From contig JAQBRT010000001.1 in NCBI GenBank assembly GCA_028286345.1, positions 248,001-312,000 on the forward strand: a stretch of 64,000 bases of DNA, read 5' to 3'. The position numbers and the translations under genes were made by a program. The notes beneath the pieces are model-generated. The model did no database searches and was not told the DNA's origin. It worked only from the letters and a program-made list of their open reading frames with translations. The DNA comes from Candidatus Saccharimonadota bacterium (GTDB lineage: Bacteria > Patescibacteriota > Saccharimonadia > Saccharimonadales > UBA4665). Positions 42,527 to 50,181 of the stretch are shown here, in pieces (the first letter of the stretch is position 1; every line of letters begins with the position of its first letter).

Positions 42527-43804
42527 ATGGACGACCAGATTATTGCTGATTTGATTGCTGCCGAAGAAAAGCGCCAGCGCGAAGGCCTCGAACTTATCCC
42601 CAGCGAAAACTACGTTTCCCGCGATGTGCTCACCGCCATGGGTAGCGTTTTTACCAACAAGTATTCTGAGGGCTACCCCGGCAGGCGTTATTACGGCGGC
42701 AATGAGGTCACCGACAAAGTTGAACAGCTGGCCATTGACCGCGCCAAGCAACTGTTTAAAGCCGACCACGCCAATGTCCAACCCCACTCCGGTGCCCCAG
42801 CCAACGAGGCTGTGTATAGCGCCTGGCTCGAACCCGGCGACACTGTACTGGCCATGGATCTCAGCCACGGCGGCCACTTAACACATGGTGCACCAGTCAC
42901 CCGTTCGGCCAAACTCTACAACTTTATCCGCTACAAAATGAAAGACCCGGAAACCGGCGAGATTGACTATGACGAACTGCGTGCCCTAGCCCTTGAGCAC
43001 AAACCCAAAATTATCTTGGCCGGCTTTAGCGCCTACCCGCGCGAACTCGACTATGCCAAGTTTGCCGCGATTGGTAACGAAGTTGGTGCCCTGCTCATGG
43101 CTGACATGGCACACATTGCCGGCCTGATTGCCGGTGGGGTTGCCAAGAACCCTTTCGACTATGGCTTCCACGTCATTACAACTACCACCCATAAAACGCT
43201 CCGCGGACCGCGCGGCGGCCTGATCCTGTCTATGGGCGTCGTAGGTAACCCGCTTAAAGCCCCGGAAAAAACCCTCGAAAACATCCCAACACTGATTGAC
43301 CGGTCAATTTTTCCGGGTATGCAGGGCGGCCCGCACGAGCATATCATTGCCGCTAAGGCCGTTGCCTTCGGCGAAGCCCTCAAACCAGAATTTAAAGATT
43401 ACTCAGCACAAATTGTGAAAAACGCCAGCGTTCTGGCTGACGCCCTCAAAGCCCACGGTTTTAAGCTGATTACTGGCGGCACCAGCAACCACCTAATCCT
43501 GGCCGACGTTTACACCAGCTTTGGCCTCAATGGTAAAGTCGTAGAAGAAACCCTCGATAAAATTGGCCTGACCCTCAACAAGAATGCTATTGCTGGCGAT
43601 ACGCTGCCACCATTTAGCCCTAGTGGTATCCGCCTTGGTACACCAGCACTAACTACCCGCGGCCTTAAGGAATCAGATATGCAAAAACTGGCTGATTGGA
43701 TGAAAGCAGCAATTGATAACTACCAGGACGAAACTACACTTAACAAGTTAAGAGATGAAGTTAAGTCCTTTGCCTTGGGATTCCCACTACCGAGCGACAA
43801 GTAA
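42527..43804 (+). CDS. glyA: Serine hydroxymethyltransferase
   Basis: The 425-aa PLP enzyme is complete: [28 protein letters not shown], the PLP lysine in [15 protein letters not shown] and the C-terminal [14 protein letters not shown]. It interconverts serine and glycine while charging tetrahydrofolate with a one-carbon unit, linking to FolD, FolA and FolC encoded elsewhere in the window. GGAGGAG gives a strong start, and TATACT (42494-42499) is the likely promoter. Confidence 0.97.
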   Translation: MDDQIIADLIAAEEKRQREGLELIPSENYVSRDVLTAMGSVFTNKYSEGYPGRRYYGGNEVTDKVEQLAIDRAKQLFKADHANVQPHSGAPANEAVYSAWLEPGDTVLAMDLSHGGHLTHGAPVTRSAKLYNFIRYKMKDPETGEIDYDELRALALEHKPKIILAGFSAYPRELDYAKFAAIGNEVGALLMADMAHIAGLIAGGVAKNPFDYGFHVITTTTHKTLRGPRGGLILSMGVVGNPLKAPEKTLENIPTLIDRSIFPGMQGGPHEHIIAAKAVAFGEALKPEFKDYSAQIVKNASVLADALKAHGFKLITGGTSNHLILADVYTSFGLNGKVVEETLDKIGLTLNKNAIAGDTLPPFSPSGIRLGTPALTTRGLKESDMQKLADWMKAAIDNYQDETTLNKLRDEVKSFALGFPLPSDK

Positions 43805-43814
43805 CTGGAGGAGT

Positions 43815-44846
43815 TCATGGCAGCAGTTCGGGTTCCTGCTCGAGTGTAATGCCAAACTTGGCATGAACCGCATCAACAATTTTTTGTTTAAAGGCTAGCA
43901 AGTCAGCGGTGGTTTTAGCATGTTCGTTTACCAGCACTAAAGCTTGCGCCGGCCAGGTTGCCATACCGGTTTCGGGATCGTGAAAGTCTTTAAAGCCGGC
44001 TTGCTCTACAAGCCAGGCTGCAGGCAGTTTAATGCTGCCCGGCTGCATGGGCCAGTGCGGCACGTCAGCATTGGCGTCGGCCGTAATTTGGGCTAAGACA
44101 CCTTCGGAAATAATCGGGTTGGCAAAGAATGAGCCGTTGTTATGGACGACGGCCGGATTCGGTAGGCGGGAATTACGGATAGCAATGACGGCCTCGCGGA
44201 TAGTTGCCGGTGTGTATTCGGTAATGCCATGCTCGCTAAGGTAGCCAGCCAAAGTTTTGTAAAACGGTGGCTGAGGATTGCCTTTAGTAAGGTGCAGCGT
44301 GATGGCTGTAATAAAGAACCGGCCTTTATCCGAGGTTTTAAAGCGGCTGGTGCGGTAGCCAAAGCCGCAGTCGGCGGCTGATACTGTCACAAAGTCCCGG
44401 GCTTGGGTGTCGAAAGCTTCGATTGTAACCAATGTTTGGGCAATTTCCTGGCCATACGCCCCAACATTTTGGATAGGTGTTGCCCCTGCCGTGCCAGGAA
44501 TGAGGCTTAGGGCTTCTATACCGGTATAACCTGCCGCCACACAGCGCTCTACAGCTGAATCCCAGTTTTCACCGGCACCGATGGTGACATAGACGTTCAG
44601 CTCGTCTTCTTCAAATACCTCAAAACGCTGGACCTTGTTAATAATAAGCAGGCCAGGGAAGCCTTCGTCGCGCCAAAAGATATTGCTACCACCGCCGATC
44701 ATCAGCGCCGGGATATTTTTTGTTTGGGCCCAGCTTAGTGCCTCAATAACTTCCATGCGGTTTGTAACCTCGACAGCAAAAGCCGCAATACCGCCTAGGC
44801 CCATAGTAGTGTAGGCTGCCAGGCTGACGTTTGGGACGTAGTTCAT
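43815..44846 (-). CDS. murB: UDP-N-acetylenolpyruvoylglucosamine reductase (MurB)
   Basis: The 343-aa protein has the FAD-binding part VSLAAYTTMGLGGIAAFAVEV and IGGGSNIFWRDEGFPGLLI, the substrate-domain signature LSLIPGTAGATPIQNVGAYGQEI and the proton-donor site VHNNGSFFANPII. The length and YGQE loop fit type I MurB. It reduces the MurA product to UDP-MurNAc with NADPH. It converges on glyA and is not in an operon with murA, but the two lie within 4 kb. Confidence 0.95.
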   Translation of the reverse strand: MNYVPNVSLAAYTTMGLGGIAAFAVEVTNRMEVIEALSWAQTKNIPALMIGGGSNIFWRDEGFPGLLIINKVQRFEVFEEDELNVYVTIGAGENWDSAVERCVAAGYTGIEALSLIPGTAGATPIQNVGAYGQEIAQTLVTIEAFDTQARDFVTVSAADCGFGYRTSRFKTSDKGRFFITAITLHLTKGNPQPPFYKTLAGYLSEHGITEYTPATIREAVIAIRNSRLPNPAVVHNNGSFFANPIISEGVLAQITADANADVPHWPMQPGSIKLPAAWLVEQAGFKDFHDPETGMATWPAQALVLVNEHAKTTADLLAFKQKIVDAVHAKFGITLEQEPELLP

Positions 44847-44916
44847 ACCCTACAGTATACATATACCGAACGCTTGTGCTTGCACCGCGTACAGCTGGAG
44901 CGGTACTATGGAAGTG

Positions 44917-45444
44917 ATGAATGATCACGCACCATACGTTAGCCTAGGGAAACACCTCAAGTATGTCCGCGAGCAGCAAGGACGTAGTATTGCTGAAGTC
45001 TCTGGTGCTGTCGAAATTGATGACCATCAGCTAGAGCGCATTGAATCAGGCATAGAACGCCCCAGCGAAGACATCCTCCTCCTGTTAATTAGCCACTTTG
45101 ACGTTCAGGACCAAGAAGCCATCCAACTCTGGGAGCTTGCAGGTTATGACGGCGATGTCCCAGAACAGTTCCGCCCGGGCGTTGATATCCAAAATGGTAA
45201 GGCAACGGTTATGTTGCTGGCGCTCGATATGCGCACCCAGTACAGCGACGGTATTCAGGTCGATACTACCCCAGCCGGCCTAACGCTTAACTTTACGCAG
45301 GCAAACGGTAAACAAAACCCATCGGTTGCTAAGGTCGGTATGAGTTACGACCAGGCTGAGCAAGTACTTGTTGAGCTGCAAAAGGCAATTTTGCAGGGGC
45401 GCTACCAACGTGTGCCTAAGCAACTACCCCCGTCAAATCAGTAA
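44917..45444 (+). CDS. XRE-family HTH transcriptional regulator
   Basis: Start ATG 44917 lies 7 nt after TACTAT (44904-44909), giving 175 aa; ATG 44908 overlaps the -10 box. Residues about 8-65 form an XRE helix-turn-helix (LGKHLKYVREQQGRSIAEVSGAVEIDDHQLERIESGIERPSEDILLLLISHF). The C-terminal part (MLLALDMRTQYSDGIQVDTTPAGLTLNFTQANGKQNPSVAKVGMSYDQAEQVLVELQKAI) is beta-rich and may sense or oligomerise; it resembles DUF3467-like domains only loosely. The palindrome-activated promoter of a tiny ORF follows directly. Confidence 0.85.
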   Translation: MNDHAPYVSLGKHLKYVREQQGRSIAEVSGAVEIDDHQLERIESGIERPSEDILLLLISHFDVQDQEAIQLWELAGYDGDVPEQFRPGVDIQNGKATVMLLALDMRTQYSDGIQVDTTPAGLTLNFTQANGKQNPSVAKVGMSYDQAEQVLVELQKAILQGRYQRVPKQLPPSNQ

Positions 45445-45462
45445 TTATACTCTTATGAGTCT

Positions 45463-45504
45463 GTAAGAATTATTACAGCATTACTGTAATAATACGCTTA
45501 TGAT
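45463..45504 (+). promoter_or_regulatory. Palindrome-activated promoter of the 28-aa ORF, with a third half-site
   Basis: CTGTAAGAATTATTACAG (45461-45478) is a perfect inverted repeat. Exactly 22 nt after TTAC comes TATGAT (45499-45504). A further CTGTAA at 45484-45489 makes a second inverted pair with TTACAG, so up to two dimers could bind. Confidence 0.65.
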
Positions 45505-45543
45505 TGCAACGTATTTCAGTTAGTAAAACAGAAAGGGATCGTT

Positions 45544-45630
45544 ATGACGATTGAACAAATGCTAAGCGGACTTCACGCTTCTGCTAAAAACACAGCCCCA
45601 AAAACCATCAAGCCCAAAAATACTATTTAG
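45544..45630 (+). CDS. Tiny ORF (28 aa) with promoter and Shine-Dalgarno
   Basis: The frame encodes MTIEQMLSGLHASAKNTAPK and continues TIKPKNTI. AAAGGGA lies 6-7 nt upstream of the ATG, and the palindrome-activated promoter is about 45 nt upstream. The peptide has a short amphipathic start and a Lys/Pro/Thr tail. Its stop overlaps the 3' end of the convergent NUDIX gene. The strong signals make it a likely real small protein; function is unknown. Confidence 0.6.
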   Translation: MTIEQMLSGLHASAKNTAPKTIKPKNTI

Positions 45631-46048
45631 TTAGTGTCCGGACAACCCCGAAGAATTCAGATTCTGTAAAGTTCTTGAAAGAAGTAAAGAGCTCAGTCGG
45701 TAAATTATCAAAAGTCTCCCAGTGCATACTCAGGCACTTGTCCGGTTCCATAATGCGCGGTTCGCCACCTAGCCAATCGCTGGCTATCCAGACAGTAATG
45801 TAGTGTTTTTTCTCAGGCTCAAAAAAGTCATTAGTGACGCCAACAAGCCGCATATTGGTGATTTCTAGGCCGGTTTCTTCACGGGCTTCCCGGGCGGCGG
45901 CTTCGGTAAATTCCTCGCCAAACTCAATGTGGCCACCCGGTGGTGCCCAGCTGTTAGCGCCGTGCGACCCGGTGCGCTGACAGAGTAAAAGCTGGCCTTG
46001 CTTAAAGACTAAAACGCCAACCCCAACGCCGGTATGCTTACTGCTCAT
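45623..46048 (-). CDS. NUDIX hydrolase
   Basis: Start ATG 46048 gives MSSKHTGVGVGVLVFKQGQLLLCQRTGSHGANSWAPPGGHIEFGEEF and 141 aa; a longer frame exists but lies inside the upstream gene. The Nudix box GGHIEFGEEFTEAAAREAREETGLEI is complete. The family cleaves nucleoside diphosphates linked to another group; the 8-oxo-dGTP/dihydroneopterin triphosphate type is possible but not shown. It overlaps the end of the hydrolase-fold gene by 11 nt. Confidence 0.9.
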   Translation of the reverse strand: MSSKHTGVGVGVLVFKQGQLLLCQRTGSHGANSWAPPGGHIEFGEEFTEAAAREAREETGLEITNMRLVGVTNDFFEPEKKHYITVWIASDWLGGEPRIMEPDKCLSMHWETFDNLPTELFTSFKNFTESEFFGVVRTLTK

Positions 46049-46880
46049 AGGATGGCATGTGATACTCAGCCCGGTAATCAGCCATGGCAAAATTTATCAT
46101 TATTCTAGCAAAATCATGTGCATGGGAAACATGGGGCAAATGGCCGGCACCAACAAATTCATAGGCCTCTGTGCCAAGTATGGCCAGGCTGGCAGCTTTA
46201 ACGTAGGTTGGCATAACGACGCGGTCTATTGTGCCAAAGTGTGCCCGTTCTGGTATGCCTAAGCGTTCCGGTAAAACAGTATCTTCTTCGCGCTCGACGT
46301 TTGGCCGCAGGTCCTTAACAATTTCCCAGGCTTCGGACGGCAGACAGCCAAAAGCGATCGTTTTTAAGCCAACCAGATTGTTCATTTGGGTTAGCCCGGG
46401 CCGGCCAGGAACATATTCAATGCCCGAGTAAAACAGGTCGCCGTGCTTTATCGGCAGCCCCTTGAGCTTCCCAGTGGAAATGTCGGCTTTGGTTGCCGGA
46501 ATAGTTCCGCAAACGTAATCAATTGCTGATATATCTATGAGCCTTGGCATGAGAGCGGCAACATTGCACATCCGTGAATTGGCGATAATGCGGGGGCGTT
46601 GTTCTTCGTATGGTACCAGTTCTTTAGCAGCCGCCTCGGCCATAGAGCTGTAGTCTTGGCCTAGTTCATCAATTGGCAAACGTACAGCTATAAGTTTATG
46701 GCCGTACGCTTCAAAATAACGGGCAGTTTTCAAATACTGGCGTTCGGAACCCCATGCACCGTGAAAAGCACCAAACACAAAAGATGGCCCCTGGCCTCGC
46801 TGCATACCTAATCCTGACCTTTCTAATAAGCCTCGCTGTACGGGTAGCGTAGAGGGGAGACGTTCAGAAGCGTGTGACAT
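46038..46880 (-). CDS. Alpha/beta-hydrolase-fold protein with atypical nucleophile elbow
   Basis: The 280-aa protein has the beginning of an alpha/beta hydrolase, FVFGAFHGAWGSERQYLKTARYFEAYGHKLIAVRLPIDELGQDYSSM, as in esterases of the EstC/salicylate-esterase group, and a C-terminal GAGHLPHVSHAHDFARIMINF with the catalytic-His position. Where G-x-S-x-G is expected it has IIANSRMCNVAALM; Ser is kept but both glycines are lost. Activity is uncertain. The N-terminal 30 residues are extra and unstructured. It precedes the NUDIX gene in a two-gene unit. Confidence 0.7.
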   Translation of the reverse strand: MSHASERLPSTLPVQRGLLERSGLGMQRGQGPSFVFGAFHGAWGSERQYLKTARYFEAYGHKLIAVRLPIDELGQDYSSMAEAAAKELVPYEEQRPRIIANSRMCNVAALMPRLIDISAIDYVCGTIPATKADISTGKLKGLPIKHGDLFYSGIEYVPGRPGLTQMNNLVGLKTIAFGCLPSEAWEIVKDLRPNVEREEDTVLPERLGIPERAHFGTIDRVVMPTYVKAASLAILGTEAYEFVGAGHLPHVSHAHDFARIMINFAMADYRAEYHMPSYEQ

Positions 46881-47014
46881 ATGGTAACCCTACGTTATTA
46901 CAACTACTATAATATAGTGATCAAAAAGCAGTGTGGTTTTTTATACACAGGTTGTTGTAATTTTAGAAAAGCTGAAGCAGCTTGGCAGCCGTTTTGTAGG
47001 TGCGAATCGTCATG

Positions 47015-47449
47015 CTATTTCAGTTCGTCGTGGTGCTGGTAGCCGCCATGGCCGCTGTCATTCATGGACTCTACTTCATCCCAGCTTACGGCCTCGGTTT
47101 TTATAATCATGCCTTGGACAATTTTATCGCCGGCCTCAACAGTTACCGGATCGTCAGTAAAGTTGTGCATGAACGCCAGGTTTTCGTCGCCATCGCCGCA
47201 ATAAAACGGGTCAACTACACCAACACTATTGGCGAGCATTAAGCCTTTGCGCAGAGGCGTGCTGCTACGGACAAATAGGAGTAAAGCGTAGCCGTCGGGT
47301 ACTTTGAGTGCAAAGTTCTGCTTAATGGGCTTAATTTGGTGTGGCGGGATGGTGACCGTTTCGCGGCAGATCATATCGAAGCAGGCCGCACCAGGCTCAG
47401 GTGCTGGTAGTGGAAAACGGGTGTCAAAACGTTTAATTTTTATCTTCAT
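47015..47449 (-). CDS. dut: dUTP diphosphatase
   Basis: The 144-aa trimeric-type dUTPase has motif 1 GAACFDM, motif 2 RSSTPLRKGLML, motif 3 NSVGVVDPFYCGDGDEN, motif 4 VEAGDKIVQGMI and a C-terminal motif 5-like HGGYQHH. Motif 5 differs from GTGGFGS. It hydrolyses dUTP to dUMP, protecting DNA from uracil. TATACT lies 7 nt before the ATG (leaderless). Confidence 0.9.
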   Translation of the reverse strand: MKIKIKRFDTRFPLPAPEPGAACFDMICRETVTIPPHQIKPIKQNFALKVPDGYALLLFVRSSTPLRKGLMLANSVGVVDPFYCGDGDENLAFMHNFTDDPVTVEAGDKIVQGMIIKTEAVSWDEVESMNDSGHGGYQHHDELK

Positions 47450-47478
47450 AGCAAGCAGTATACCCTAACAGGAAACCT

Positions 47479-48279
47479 CTAGATGCAAGAGTAGTCGTAG
47501 TCTAGACCGCCAGAGACATACTGGGTGAGGCTTACGGTACCTCCCGATGTCAGCGGTGCGAGCGAACAGTACGACTTGGCGCTCGACGACGATGCGCCTG
47601 CGAGCCAGCTCTGTAGCCCGTTCAGGTTACTGGTGCTGGTAGTTGGGCCAACAATCTGGCCCCATTGGTAACTGGTCGAATAAATGCCTACCCGGGCGCC
47701 TATGGATTGAAAATATGCCGTCATGCCTTCTAAGTCTGCTGTGTTCGCAGCTTTGTTAGCTTCCCAACTGTTTGTTGTCTCCACATCGAGCCACCACTTA
47801 TAGGCCGCAGGGTTGCTGACGCCGCGGACATTGGCGTCATCGTAGGCTTTAGCATAGCCATACATGTAAGCGCAGGCAGCATTGTCGCTGCCGTCACAGG
47901 TGCCGTATGGGCTGGTCACAGTAGTGCCGCCATAATAATTTGATGTTGGCCACCAACTGCCGGTAAGCCCTGGGTTAGCCGTGTTTACGTATAGAGCGGC
48001 TTTATCCTGGCCGGTTTTGCCGCTGGATGCCTGAGCCCAAGATAATTCAGTAGCAAAGCATGGGTTGGTGGTGTTGGCGAGGCCGTTATTTACCCCCACA
48101 ATACCAAACGCCTGGCCTTTTGGCAGGCTCTTTCTACACTGTGGATAAGAAATGTCGTTGCCGAGCAGCACTGGGGTGCTAGCCACTGGCCTGGCGGCAT
48201 AGACTGGGCTGGCACCCGAAAGCCCAACTGTAATTAAGGTTAACAATAATAAAAAAGATCGAAATGATTTTATACGCAT
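47479..48279 (-). CDS. Secreted GH25-like (DUF1906-type) glycoside-hydrolase-fold protein
   Basis: The 266-aa protein has a signal peptide (residues 1-28, FLLLLTLITVGLSGASPVYA). The rest resembles a TIM-barrel domain of the GH25-like/DUF1906 group: GNDISYPQCRKSLPKGQAFGIVGVNNGLANTTNPCFATELSWA, KWWLDVETTNSW (acidic catalytic-position cluster) and RVGIYSTSYQWGQI. Several Cys suggest disulfides. Similar proteins are frequent in Actinobacteria, known hosts of Saccharibacteria. It may bind or cut peptidoglycan. TATAAT lies 7 nt before the ATG. Confidence 0.8.
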   Translation of the reverse strand: MRIKSFRSFLLLLTLITVGLSGASPVYAARPVASTPVLLGNDISYPQCRKSLPKGQAFGIVGVNNGLANTTNPCFATELSWAQASSGKTGQDKAALYVNTANPGLTGSWWPTSNYYGGTTVTSPYGTCDGSDNAACAYMYGYAKAYDDANVRGVSNPAAYKWWLDVETTNSWEANKAANTADLEGMTAYFQSIGARVGIYSTSYQWGQIVGPTTSTSNLNGLQSWLAGASSSSAKSYCSLAPLTSGGTVSLTQYVSGGLDYDYSCI

Positions 48280-48302
48280 GTGCTTTATTATAACAGGGAA
48301 AA

Positions 48303-48379
48303 TGGTACACCCGATAGGAGTCGAACCTACGACCTTTGGTACCGGAAACCAACGCTCTATCCAACTGAGCTACGGGTGC
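48303..48379 (-). tRNA. tRNA-Arg (anticodon CCG)
   Basis: Acceptor GCACCCG/CGGGTGT (first pair G-U), anticodon stem TTGGT/ACCAA with loop TTCCGGT (CCG), T arm GTAGG/CCTAT, discriminator A and encoded CCA (48303-48305). Confidence 0.94.
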
Positions 48380-48414
48380 ATGCTCAGTATTCTAACAGAT
48401 TACACTCTAGAAGC

Positions 48415-48834
48415 TCAGGCTAAAGAGCCGGTCTTAACATCACCAGCACGTTTGTAGGAGGCTATAATTACGCCGCTTGGAGAGGCGTGTGATTCTAGTA
48501 AGTCATATGCGGCAGGTATAGTGCCATCGCCAAACAGCCGCTTGCCGCTGCCAAGCGTCACCGGAAATATTTTGAGCCAGAACTCGTCAATTAAATCTTC
48601 CTAGAGAAGTGTCTGTAGCAAACTGCTACTGCCGTGAACCTGAAGTATTGGGCCGTCTTCGGCCTTTAAATCCTTGATTTTTGTAGCGACATCGCCGGTT
48701 ATGAGGACTGAATTTTCCCAGCTCAAATCAGGTGAACCGCCTGAAACGACATATTTCTTAGCTTTGTTGAGCTCTCCGGTGCCTAGCTGGACTTCGGGAT
48801 CCTGCTTTGGCCAAAATGAGTAAGAATTGTTACA
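48415..48834 (-). pseudogene. Decayed dihydrofolate-reductase/RibD-C family gene (YyaP-like)
   Basis: Translated on the minus strand in one frame, the segment gives YSFWPKQDPEVQLGTGELNK and then KKYVVSGGSPDLSWENSVLI, IKDLKAEDGPILQVHGSSSLL, a TAG stop, and [57 protein letters not shown]. This is the C-terminal two-thirds of a DHFR-superfamily (RibD C-domain) protein. It lacks the NADPH-binding N terminus and carries an in-frame amber stop, so it is a broken gene. The truncated 5' end coincides with the promoter of the next plus-strand gene. Confidence 0.85.
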
Positions 48835-48861
48835 GAATTGAGCGCCTAATGCGCCTATGCT
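48820..48861 (+). promoter_or_regulatory. Palindrome-activated promoter of the 78-aa gene
   Basis: GTAAGAATTGTTAC (48820-48833) is followed by AG and, 22 nt after TTAC, by TATGCT (48856-48861). A near-perfect tandem 9-mer (GCGCCTAAT, GCGCCTATG) covers the spacer. Confidence 0.65.
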
Positions 48862-48886
48862 TGGTGTACTAAACGTGGAGGGTAGT

Positions 48887-49123
48887 ATGGCAACAGCAAT
48901 AAATCTTGGGCGCCAACGGCTGCGCCAAGAACATGGTATAGGCGGGACGCTTAATTATGAAAATATGGCACGGCAAGCTGGGGTGATGGCACTGCGTGCT
49001 CCACAGATACCACATCAAGAAAAAACTGCCCCCGAAGAGGCAGCTATCGCATTTACTGACGAGCAGCTTCGCGCGCTGGCTGGTCCAGCCATTGAGAAAA
49101 CCGCTGAATTAGTTGACGCTTAG
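48887..49123 (+). CDS. Small soluble protein of unknown function (78 aa)
   Basis: Start ATG 48887 has GGAGGG at good spacing; the longer in-frame start at 48857 lies on the -10 box. The protein begins MATAINLGRQRLRQEHGIGG and ends EEAAIAFTDEQLRALAGPAIEKTAELVDA, two predicted amphipathic helices with an Ala-rich centre. No family was recognised. It is driven by a palindrome-activated promoter and so belongs to the putative stress regulon. It overlaps the convergent DUF1761 gene by 4 nt. Confidence 0.7.
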   Translation: MATAINLGRQRLRQEHGIGGTLNYENMARQAGVMALRAPQIPHQEKTAPEEAAIAFTDEQLRALAGPAIEKTAELVDA

Positions 49124-49533
49124 TACCAAAGCGCCAATAGAACACTGTTGGCAACCAGTACTAATAGGTAATAGCCCTGATTAATTTGCCACAACCGCAT
49201 GCTGCGGCCAGTGAACATGGTGTCGGAAATAGTGCAGGCAGCAACAAAGCCAACCCACAGCAAAACGCCTAGCTCTACTGCTTTGCCAACGGTGGTAACA
49301 GCAAGATTGTGCACTAACACTGCCAGCAAAAATGACTGCGCCACAGCTGCCACGGTGGTCATTGTGTAGGCCGCACCGGCATTGTCTTTCATCATATCTT
49401 CAAGTTTCACTTTAGCTGCAGCAGCCCACGGCTTACCAAACCCTTGCTTCGAGTACCAAAAAGACCCGACGACCATATTAATGACGGCAGCAACCAGTAC
49501 CGCCCAATAGTTAAGGTTTTCTACATTTAACAT
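49120..49533 (-). CDS. DUF1761-family membrane protein
   Basis: Start ATG 49533 has AAGGAG upstream, giving 137 aa. The pattern NYWAVLVAAVINMVVGSFWYSKQGFGKPWAAAAKV and the four hydrophobic segments fit DUF1761, an uncharacterised family. TATAAG on the minus strand just upstream may be the -10 box. The neighbour at 49624 is divergent. Confidence 0.85.
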   Translation of the reverse strand: MLNVENLNYWAVLVAAVINMVVGSFWYSKQGFGKPWAAAAKVKLEDMMKDNAGAAYTMTTVAAVAQSFLLAVLVHNLAVTTVGKAVELGVLLWVGFVAACTISDTMFTGRSMRLWQINQGYYLLVLVANSVLLALWY

Positions 49534-49623
49534 CTTCGTTTTCTCCTTATACCTTTGGTATACGCCCAAGGGGCTGACAATGCAATGCGTCATTTATCAC
49601 ATTGGCGTATACTGAGATGTATT

Positions 49624-50181
49624 ATGACGGCAACAGATACGACGGCACCTGCTGGCTTTGATTATGAAGCTTTGGCTAAGACCCTCGCCAATTCCACCCC
49701 TGACAACTTGCATTCAACTATTGTAAATGCGCCGTTTAGCTGCCCAATGCAGGCCGCTATGCTTTTCCTGGGTATTGTCGTCTTGCTGATTGTCGATGAA
49801 GAGGCTGGTACTATAAACCGCGTCGCCTTATCAGATACCGAACTTGCCAAAAACACCACTGACGTTTCAATGGTGCCTTTTGAGGAGATCAAAATCCCGC
49901 TGAATAACGACGAGAATATTATTGCCCAAGCTATCCGTAGCGGTGAGCTGCATGACACAACCGACTGGCGATTCTTATTCACGCCAGTTTTAAACGCCGA
50001 AGACGCCCGTATTAACCAAGCCAGCGGTGGAATAGCATACAGCGCCGTCTATCCGCTCAAAACCACGCCGCGAGCAGCTATGATCTTTAGCTATTTCCAG
50101 TACGCCCACGACATTGGTGAGCAACAACACGAGTTCATGAAGCTCTATTCTGAGTTGGTCGCTGCCCAGCTAAGTCGATAA
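49624..50181 (+). CDS. GAF-like domain protein
   Basis: Start ATG 49624 gives MTATDTTAPAGFDYEALAKTLANSTPDN and 185 aa. The middle shows a pattern like a GAF sensor domain: FLGIVVLLIVDEEAGTINRVALSDTELAKN, GIAYSAVYPLKTTPRAAMIFSYFQYAHDIGEQQHEFMKLYSELVAAQL. No output domain is attached, so it may be a free-standing ligand sensor. The assignment is by pattern only. It overlaps the convergent methyltransferase gene by 47 nt. Confidence 0.6.
   Translation: MTATDTTAPAGFDYEALAKTLANSTPDNLHSTIVNAPFSCPMQAAMLFLGIVVLLIVDEEAGTINRVALSDTELAKNTTDVSMVPFEEIKIPLNNDENIIAQAIRSGELHDTTDWRFLFTPVLNAEDARINQASGGIAYSAVYPLKTTPRAAMIFSYFQYAHDIGEQQHEFMKLYSELVAAQLSR

Noticed and set aside
48842-48859. Tandem 9-mer GCGCCTAAT/GCGCCTATG as an iteron or regulatory repeat
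   Set aside because: Only two imperfect copies within a promoter spacer; noted in the promoter entry.
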